From the NCBI RefSeq assembly GCF_902497785.1, contig NZ_CABVHK010000023.1, forward strand, positions 1 through 64,000: a stretch of 64,000 nucleotides of DNA. Direction: 5' to 3'. Below the pieces are notes generated by a model. The model searched no databases and was not told the origin of the DNA. It saw only the letters and a program-made list of their open reading frames with translations. Below, in pieces: positions 60,606 to 64,000 of the stretch. How positions within the stretch are numbered: position 1 is the stretch's first letter; each line of letters starts with the position of its first letter. The position numbers and the translations under genes are program-made. The stretch is from Pseudomonas fluorescens. GTDB taxonomy: Bacteria; Pseudomonadota; Gammaproteobacteria; Pseudomonadales; Pseudomonadaceae.

Positions 60606-62990
60606 ATGGTCGCGATTGCGGGACTTGCGCCAAGCCGGAAGCTTTCAGAGCGCCTCTTTGGATACGATGTGTTTGTTTCGTTTGCACTGGGTGAGCCGCC
60701 GCGCGGTAATTTTTTCTATGCTTCCGACTTGGCGCGGCGATTACAAGATGCCGGGCTGGTCGTGTTTTTTAGCGAAGTGGAGCTGGGCTACGAAGATACG
60801 TTGAGCGCCTCGATACAAAAGGCCTTGGTCAATACCAAGGTACTGGTCGTGATCACGAATGCTGAAGTCCTTAAACATCCTAGGTGGATCCAGACCGAGG
60901 TACAGCTGTTCAGAAAACACCACCCCCAAAGGCCTATTATTCCCATCTCGCTCGATGGTTGTCTCCAAGCCGCTTTAGCGGAGAAGGGGGTGGTCGACAA
61001 TTGGCATGATTTCGAAAAAAGGAAGTTTATTGTCGAATCTTTCGATGGTGGGGCTTCAGATAATGCTTCATTGCAGACCTTGAATAGCATAGTCGCTAGT
61101 GTTGGACGTCTTCGTGCGAATAAAAAGTGGCGTGCGCTGGTTGTGTCAGTCGTGTTGCTGCTACTTGTGCTTACCGTGGTTTCCTGGCGTATGAAGTTTG
61201 CAGCTGATGATGCCCGTGATGAAGCCCTGCATAAGCAATATGCCGCGAATATGATGGTGGTCGGAGCAGAGCAAACAAACGGCGAATTTCTTCAAGCCGC
61301 AGACAGGGCGGCAAAGAGTAATGAGTTTCCAAAGTACTTTCAGGAGAATGTCCAGCAGGCTATGTTTCAAAGGGCCGTGTTACTCGATACCCAAGGTGGA
61401 TCGAGCATAAGCAGTATGAAATTTTTTGACGACGGGGTGTCGAGTAATGTCGTGCTTGGCAGCCGTTATGGAGGTATTGGCGTATTGCCTTTGAACGGCA
61501 AGCAAGAGCTCTATGGATGTGATGGCCTTGAGCGCGAGTTTTCTAATGCAGCCGTGTCATCTGACCGTTTTTTTTGGGTCGGATATGACTTGGGAACTGC
61601 CGAGCATGGATCAGCAATAGTGCGACGTTGGCCCAGCTGTGAGGCCTTGAGCCCAGGGCCTTCCCGTTGGGAAGAGATGTTGTCGCAAGCCCGCTCCAAT
61701 GCAGCCTTGCAAACGTTGGTGCCTTTGCCGAACCAGCGCCTGCTGGTGGGATGGCTGGATGGGCGTTTACAAATTTACACTGCCAGTGCAAATCGCATTT
61801 CTCTGCCGGTTAAGCCGTTTCCGTTAGCAGCGGTGTGGGCAGATAGCGAAGGGGATAATATTGCAGTGCTTGATCGAGGAAATCAGTTGCGGCTCTTCGA
61901 TCTGGATGGAAAAACAATGGGCTTGCCGTTGAAGTTGGCCATTGGAAAGCCAGAGCGTACAACCTCGAAAGCCTGGTTGAGTTTTTTCGGCGACCTTGCA
62001 GAAGGGAAGGCCAAGGTATTGAAAGCTCAAGTAAACGACAAAGCCGGTATTAAAGATCTTGTGTTGATTGTCGTGCCCGACCCAACCGGGGCCGTGATGT
62101 TGCTTGATTATTTTGCGACTGAGACCGACCCGCTTTTGGATGCAGTCTCGGTGAGGGATGAGGTGAGTGGCTGTGATTATGCTTACTATTTAACCGCGAC
62201 GAGGCTTGCAAGGGTTGTTTTGCATGATCGTTGTTTAGTTGAAGATGAAAAGCGGCGAGTTGAGATTGAATACCCGCGTGCAAGTACGGAGTATCCGGCT
62301 GGGGCTTTTTGTGAGAATGGTGGGTTTGTCGTAGGAGATTGGGACGGGAATGTTTATTGGATGCGCTATGTACGAAATTTTTTCGATGAATCCAGTGTTG
62401 AAATTGAGCATGTAGAGCACTCATGGCCTGATGCGGTATCCGGCGTGGTGTGTTCTGATTCTGGCGCAGCTTACGTGTCATTCAGAAGCAACGGTGTGAA
62501 ATTATTTCAATCCTCATGGCGCTTGCAGACACGTGAAATAAATCGAGGATTAGTTCCCGTTACCTTGGGTGATTGGCCGGAGGCAGACGTCACGTGGAAG
62601 TTGGAGACGTTTCATGGGCCCGCCGTTTTGTATTTGCGTCACGATCGGGGGGATATGGAATTGATTTCCCAAGAGCAACTGGTCTGGAGAAAAAATTTCG
62701 CTCGACCAAGGGAATATGAAACGGGAAATTTTACCGACGTTATTCAATCAGTTGTTGTGGATGACGTTCGTAATCGATTTTGGGTCCTGACCTCTTTTGG
62801 TCGTCTTTCTCTTGTCGAAATGAACACCGGCAGCATTCTTGCGCGTTTTGGCACTAATTTTTTCTCGGCAGCACCAGCCATTCCTTCGGGGTTCGATAAA
62901 CTCACTTTGTCTGATCAGGGGGGAGTTTCTTTCAGCTACGCTCTGGATGGAAAAGTCATCGAGGTGGCTGTCACACCGAGAATCGAATAG
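60606..62990 (+). CDS. TIR-transmembrane-beta-propeller protein
   Basis: This is a 794-residue protein. Residues about 19-145 are a TIR domain: YDVFVSFALGE, then GLVVFFSEVELGYEDTL, a VLVVITNAEVLKHPRW strand-loop and WIQTEVQLF, where Glu98 matches the NADase Glu of TIR enzymes such as SARM1. A single membrane helix follows (about 176-194, ALVVSVVLLLLVLTVVSW). Residues about 235-790 carry WD40/PQQ-like beta-propeller character (AVWADSEGDNIAVLDRGNQL). With the TIR domain in the cytosol, the propeller would lie in the periplasm. The gene is solitary, AT-richer than its neighbours and probably acquired. A defence role is inferred. Confidence 0.8.
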   Translation: MVAIAGLAPSRKLSERLFGYDVFVSFALGEPPRGNFFYASDLARRLQDAGLVVFFSEVELGYEDTLSASIQKALVNTKVLVVITNAEVLKHPRWIQTEVQLFRKHHPQRPIIPISLDGCLQAALAEKGVVDNWHDFEKRKFIVESFDGGASDNASLQTLNSIVASVGRLRANKKWRALVVSVVLLLLVLTVVSWRMKFAADDARDEALHKQYAANMMVVGAEQTNGEFLQAADRAAKSNEFPKYFQENVQQAMFQRAVLLDTQGGSSISSMKFFDDGVSSNVVLGSRYGGIGVLPLNGKQELYGCDGLEREFSNAAVSSDRFFWVGYDLGTAEHGSAIVRRWPSCEALSPGPSRWEEMLSQARSNAALQTLVPLPNQRLLVGWLDGRLQIYTASANRISLPVKPFPLAAVWADSEGDNIAVLDRGNQLRLFDLDGKTMGLPLKLAIGKPERTTSKAWLSFFGDLAEGKAKVLKAQVNDKAGIKDLVLIVVPDPTGAVMLLDYFATETDPLLDAVSVRDEVSGCDYAYYLTATRLARVVLHDRCLVEDEKRRVEIEYPRASTEYPAGAFCENGGFVVGDWDGNVYWMRYVRNFFDESSVEIEHVEHSWPDAVSGVVCSDSGAAYVSFRSNGVKLFQSSWRLQTREINRGLVPVTLGDWPEADVTWKLETFHGPAVLYLRHDRGDMELISQEQLVWRKNFARPREYETGNFTDVIQSVVVDDVRNRFWVLTSFGRLSLVEMNTGSILARFGTNFFSAAPAIPSGFDKLTLSDQGGVSFSYALDGKVIEVAVTPRIE

Positions 62991-63156
62991 CGCTTCTGCC
63001 GAATTGCAAGGATTGATGGCAAGCAGATCAACTCGGCTGACTGCAGTGCTGCCCGAATCAAATGGATTCAAGCACATCACCAATGACTTCCCCGCTGTAC
63101 AAACGTAATCTTGCCGACTCGTTGACCAAGAAAAAACACAAAATCAGGAGTCATTG

Positions 63157-64000
63157 ATGCAACCGATCCGTCTCGGTCTGGTGGGCTACGGCAAGATTGC
63201 CCAGGATCAACACGTCCCCGCTATCAACGCCAACCCCGCTTTTCAACTGGTGGCTGTCGCGACACAAGGCCAGCCCTGCGCCGGGGTAGACAATTTCAAG
63301 TCCCTGGGCGAGCTGCTCGAACACGGCCCGCAGGTCGATGCGATTGCGTTTTGCACACCGCCGCAAGGACGCTTTGCGTTGGTGCAGCAAGCGCTGGCGG
63401 CTGGCAAACATGTGCTGGTGGAAAAACCGCCGTGCGCCACGTTGGGTGAAGCGCTGGCGTTGGTCGACCTGGCAGGGAAGCAAGGCGTCAGCGGCTTGTT
63501 CGCCTGGCATTCGCGCTACGCGCCGGGCATCGAAGCCGCCCGTGACTGGCTGGCCAGCCGCACCCTGCAAAGCGTGCAGATCGACTGGAAGGAAGACGTG
63601 CGCAAATGGCACCCGGGCCAGGCGTGGATCTGGCAACCCGGTGGCCTGGGTGTGTTCGATCCCGGCATCAATGCGCTGTCGATTGCGACCCACCTGCTGG
63701 CGCTACCGCTATTTGTCGAGTCCGCCGAACTGCGCGTCCCCAGCAACTGCCAGTCGCCGATTGCGGCGTCGATCAGAATGTCTGACGCGCGCCACCTCGA
63801 TGTCCGCGCGGAGTTCGATTTCGACCACGGTCATGACGAACTCTGGAGCATCGAGATGCGCTGCACCGAAGGCGTCCTGCGACTGGACAACGGTGGCGCC
63901 CTGTTGAGCATCGACGGTGTGCGCCAAGGCGTCTCGGAGGAGGGCGAGTACGCGGCGGTGTACCGGCATTTCCAACAGCTGATCGGCGACAAGGCCAGTG
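63157..64000 (+). CDS. gal: D-galactose 1-dehydrogenase, truncated by window end
   Basis: The first 281 residues of a Gfo/Idh/MocA-type NAD-dependent dehydrogenase are present. MQPIRLGLVGYGKIAQDQHV, DAIAFCTPPQGRFALVQQAL and HVLVEKPPCATLGEAL correspond closely to what I remember of the P. fluorescens galactose dehydrogenase, which oxidises galactose to the lactone. CAGGAG precedes the ATG. The usual length is about 300 residues, so only the C terminus is missing. More galactose catabolism genes may follow outside the window. Confidence 0.8.
   Translation, partial: MQPIRLGLVGYGKIAQDQHVPAINANPAFQLVAVATQGQPCAGVDNFKSLGELLEHGPQVDAIAFCTPPQGRFALVQQALAAGKHVLVEKPPCATLGEALALVDLAGKQGVSGLFAWHSRYAPGIEAARDWLASRTLQSVQIDWKEDVRKWHPGQAWIWQPGGLGVFDPGINALSIATHLLALPLFVESAELRVPSNCQSPIAASIRMSDARHLDVRAEFDFDHGHDELWSIEMRCTEGVLRLDNGGALLSIDGVRQGVSEEGEYAAVYRHFQQLIGDKAS

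Overview
The window looks like chromosomal DNA of a Pseudomonas of the fluorescens group. Coding sequence is mostly GC-rich and densely packed. The spacers carry the REP palindromes typical of these genomes (GTGGGAGCGAGC paired with GCTCGCTCCCAC). The last, truncated gene reads like the D-galactose 1-dehydrogenase described from P. fluorescens. All calls come from reading sequence and translations; no database search was possible.

Layout. 1-7 kb: a large nested inverted repeat, an MHS-family transporter, a small exported protein made of eight 13-residue repeats, a RES/Xre toxin-antitoxin pair and housekeeping or hypothetical genes. 7-12.3 kb: an overlapping four-gene operon (glycosyltransferase, UDP-galactopyranose mutase, glycosidase-like protein, ABC exporter), probably making and exporting a galactofuranose-containing glycan or glycoside. 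12.3-18 kb: LysR regulator with divergent quinone-oxidoreductase-like dehydrogenase, HAD phosphatase, soluble histidine kinase, MHS transporter. 18.5-22.3 kb: a PaoABC-type periplasmic aldehyde oxidoreductase. 22.7-25.6 kb: a signalling operon of a small protein, a two-domain KaiC-like ATPase and a histidine kinase. 26-39 kb: metabolic and stress genes, a LysR/MFS/creatininase-like/cupin cluster, TrmK, and a 971-residue GAF-GAF-GGDEF-EAL protein.

39.3-45.2 kb is visibly AT-richer and carries accessory genes. Its core is a tight three-gene minus-strand operon: a 204-residue protein of unknown family, a caspase-like (C14) protease with a long C-terminal region, and a protein with a PD-(D/E)XK nuclease-like motif. 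I infer a candidate anti-phage or abortive-infection system in which a caspase-like protease controls a nuclease. Two small acidic, disordered proteins lie beside it.

47.9-58.8 kb is a catabolic cluster with three paralogous FAD dehydrogenases, an aldo/keto reductase, a Gfo/Idh/MocA dehydrogenase, a sugar-isomerase-like TIM barrel, a NIPSNAP protein, a shikimate-dehydrogenase-like protein and an IclR regulator. Operator-like repeats lie in two of its divergent promoters. At 60.6 kb a lone TIR-transmembrane-beta-propeller gene is a second candidate immune gene. The window ends inside the galactose dehydrogenase gene.
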